Positions 62,389 to 64,000 of a stretch of DNA of 64,000 nt are shown one piece after another. A program made the translations under genes and the position numbers. A model generated the notes under the pieces. The model had not been told where the DNA came from and searched no databases. It saw only the letters and a program-made list of their open reading frames with translations. Each line of letters opens with the position of its first letter. Position 1 is the stretch's first letter. Origin of the DNA: CALABS01 sp050260775 (lineage in GTDB: Bacteria > Pseudomonadota > Alphaproteobacteria > Rhodospirillales > Magnetospirillaceae); contig JBLNCP010000014.1 in NCBI GenBank assembly GCA_050260775.1, forward strand, positions 1-64,000. Direction: 5' to 3'.

Positions 62389-63063
62389 ATGAGGGGCCCG
62401 CACGCGCTGCTGCTTGACCTCGACGGCACCCTGGCCGACAGCCTCGGGGTGATGCGCGCCGTGTTCGCCCGCTTCCTCGCCGAACACGGCGGACGCTGCG
62501 GCCCGGCGGACTTCGAGCGCTTCAACGGTCCGCCGCTCGAAGCGATCGTGGCCACCCTGCGGGACGAACTGGGCTTGACGGACAGCGTCGAAGCCCTGCT
62601 TGCCCGCTACAATCGGATCATCGACGAAGCCTATGCCGAGGTCCGCCCCACCCAGGGAGCGGCGGGGCTGCTCGACGCCGCCCGGGAAGCGGGCTGGCTG
62701 GTCGCGATCGTCACGTCGAACAACCGCGCCCGCACCGAGGCATGGCTGGAGCGCACCGGCCTCGGACCGCTGGTCCGCCACGTCGTCTGCGGCGAGGACG
62801 TGCGGTGCGGCAAGCCTTCCCCGGACCCCTACCTGCGCGGCCTGGCCGCGCTGGGGGTGACCGCGGGGGCCGCCCGTGCCGTCGAGGACAGCGCCCAAGG
62901 CGCGGCCTCGGCCCTGGCGGCAGGGGTCGTCACGTTCGGCTACCAGCCCCCGGACCGCCCGTGCCCGGCCTGGCCGGCCGGCATCCGGCCCGTCACATCC
63001 TTCGCTGAATTGTCCCGCCTTCTGTTCGCTAGGACGGCGGGTGGTGTAATAGTGGGAACCTAG
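62389..63063 (+). CDS. HAD-family hydrolase (phosphoglycolate phosphatase-like)
   Basis: A 224-residue HAD hydrolase. LLLDLDGTLADSLGVMRAVF is motif I, IVTSNNRART motif II and GKPSPDPY plus EDSAQGA motifs III and IV. It starts two bases after the synthase stop, so it is in the same operon. It could remove a phosphate from the nine-carbon sugar phosphate (a PseI/NeuB partner), but this is an inference. Confidence 0.85.
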   Translation: MRGPHALLLDLDGTLADSLGVMRAVFARFLAEHGGRCGPADFERFNGPPLEAIVATLRDELGLTDSVEALLARYNRIIDEAYAEVRPTQGAAGLLDAAREAGWLVAIVTSNNRARTEAWLERTGLGPLVRHVVCGEDVRCGKPSPDPYLRGLAALGVTAGAARAVEDSAQGAASALAAGVVTFGYQPPDRPCPAWPAGIRPVTSFAELSRLLFARTAGGVIVGT

Positions 63064-63090
63064 CCAGTGGTCAGTGGGGGATCAGGCCAG

Positions 63091-63792
63091 ATGACGAAGA
63101 CGAAACGCCTGCTCGTGGTTGCCGCCCATCCGGACGACGAGGTCCTGGGCTGCGGCGCCACCGTGCGGCTGCGCGTCAACCAGGGATGGACCGCCCGCCT
63201 GGCGATCATGACCGCCGGCGTGACCGGACGTCTTGCCGGCGACGCGGTGAACGAAGCCGCCGCCGAGCAGGCCGAACTCGCCGATCAGATGCGCCGGGCC
63301 GCCGAGGTCATCGGCTTCGAAACCACCACCGTGTTCGGCTTCCCCGACAACCGGATGGACACTGTTTCCCGCATGGACCTGGCGCAGGCGCTGATGCCGC
63401 TGGTCCAGGACTACCGCCCCGACCTGGTGATCACCCACCACCCGGGCGATTACAACTGGGACCACACGCTGACCTTCGACGCGGTGATGATGGCGGCGCG
63501 CCCCAATCCCCCGGATCATGCGCCGTCGGAGATCTGGACCTTCGAGGTGCCCTCCTCCACCGAGCGCGCCTGGCAGGACGGCGCCCGGGCCTTCCATCCC
63601 AACCTCTACGTCAACGCCGCCGCCACCATCGACCAAAAGAAGCTCGCCCTGATGTACTACCGCAGCGAATACCGGGCGTACCCGCATCCCCGCAGCGTCG
63701 AGGCGCTGGAATACCTGGCCCGCCGTCGCGGCAGCGAGGTCGGGCTGGCCTATGCCGAGGCCTTCCATGTGGTCCGGCGGGTGGAGGGCTGA
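63091..63792 (+). CDS. PIG-L/LmbE-family deacetylase
   Basis: A 233-residue zinc deacetylase. VVAAHPDDEVLGCGAT is the metal-binding motif (His, two Asp), and THHPGDYNWDHT contributes the other His residues. In sugar clusters these enzymes deacetylate amino sugars such as GlcNAc- or bacillosamine-type intermediates. I chose ATG 63091 (MTKTKRLL); an upstream ATG at 63067 adds eight residues. The following formyltransferase-like gene suggests deacetylation then N-formylation. Confidence 0.87.
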   Translation: MTKTKRLLVVAAHPDDEVLGCGATVRLRVNQGWTARLAIMTAGVTGRLAGDAVNEAAAEQAELADQMRRAAEVIGFETTTVFGFPDNRMDTVSRMDLAQALMPLVQDYRPDLVITHHPGDYNWDHTLTFDAVMMAARPNPPDHAPSEIWTFEVPSSTERAWQDGARAFHPNLYVNAAATIDQKKLALMYYRSEYRAYPHPRSVEALEYLARRRGSEVGLAYAEAFHVVRRVEG

Positions 63793-63794
63793 GC

Positions 63795-64000
63795 ATGGCG
63801 CGCGTCATCGTCATCGGCGGCATCGAGAGCACTTACGCCAACGCCCAGGTCCTGCATGAGTTGGGCGAAGAGATCGTGATGTTCTACACCCGCGGGCCGC
63901 ACAGCCCCGGCTGGGAAGGCGTCGACATGATCGACGAGTCCCGCTTCCCCTTCGCCTCCCGCGTGCCGCGCACGGTGGTCAACGGCCAGATCCGCGACCA
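63795..64000 (+). CDS. Formyltransferase-like protein, 3' end outside window
   Basis: The first 68 residues are visible (VIVIGGIESTYANAQVLHELG, then MFYTRGPHSPGW). The N-terminal strand-loop and position after a sugar deacetylase suggest a methionyl-tRNA-formyltransferase-like sugar N-formyltransferase. The catalytic Asn-His-Asp triad lies beyond the window, so the call is tentative. It starts two bases after the PIG-L stop. Confidence 0.5.
   Translation, partial: MARVIVIGGIESTYANAQVLHELGEEIVMFYTRGPHSPGWEGVDMIDESRFPFASRVPRTVVNGQIRD

Overview
The window is GC-rich DNA with dense, overlapping genes and no insertion sequence, phage gene or CRISPR array that I could see. The gene content fits a free-living Rhodospirillales-type alphaproteobacterium (Magnetospirillum/Phaeospirillum-like): chemoreceptors, a NorE/NorF-type oxidase pair, molybdate uptake, Pst/Pho phosphate control, a Cys-rich copper-protein homologue and sialic-acid-like sugar genes. 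Genus assignment is an inference from gene content and base composition, not from a marker gene.

Layout. 0-12 kb: end of a helical-repeat protein gene, speD-speE polyamine synthesis, a chemoreceptor, norE/norF-like genes, an orphan HPt domain, msrA, an Lpp-like lipoprotein next to an L,D-transpeptidase, modABC, a small zinc-ribbon gene and tRNA-Met with a strong terminator. 12-26 kb: one large minus-strand operon of 18 genes. Sixteen of these match, in order, apeC to apeR of the aryl polyene pathway, and two extra genes (a lipoprotein and an Ala/His-repeat periplasmic protein) are coupled to its 3' end. A divergent Sfp-type phosphopantetheinyl transferase at 26 kb could activate the two ACPs. 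26-32 kb: an alpha/beta-hydrolase lipoprotein, small envelope proteins, a hybrid histidine kinase and a second chemoreceptor. 32-40 kb: pstSCAB-phoU-phoB-phoR-phoU on the minus strand, with two PhoU paralogues. 40-52.5 kb: mixed accessory genes, including a Cys-rich four-helix protein, two SLC13-type permeases, an AhpD-like protein divergent from a LysR regulator, FmdE, a PAS kinase, DUF421, CBS and TerB-like proteins, and an SbmA-like membrane protein. 52.5-57 kb: a repeat element, a small gene, a DUF4185 protein and two polytopic membrane proteins (one GT87-like). 57-64 kb: an operon HAD-UbiA / GtrA / DprE1-like / DprE2-like, followed by pseudaminic-acid-synthase-like, HAD, PIG-L deacetylase and formyltransferase-like genes, the last cut by the window end.

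The most interesting parts are (1) the UbiA-GtrA-DprE1-DprE2 cassette. It mirrors the mycobacterial polyprenyl-phosphoryl-arabinose pathway in a Gram-negative setting and sits close to a GT87-like enzyme. (2) The complete aryl polyene operon with two unexplained trailing genes. (3) Several clean cis-elements: a perfect TTGAC-N4-GTCAA box upstream of norE, twin palindromes upstream of modA, and paired TGTGC-N6-GCACA operators between an AhpD-like gene and a LysR gene. Two real-looking genes of fewer than 60 codons (43912-44052 and 52722-52895) are also reported. All assignments come from reading the sequence; no database search was run.
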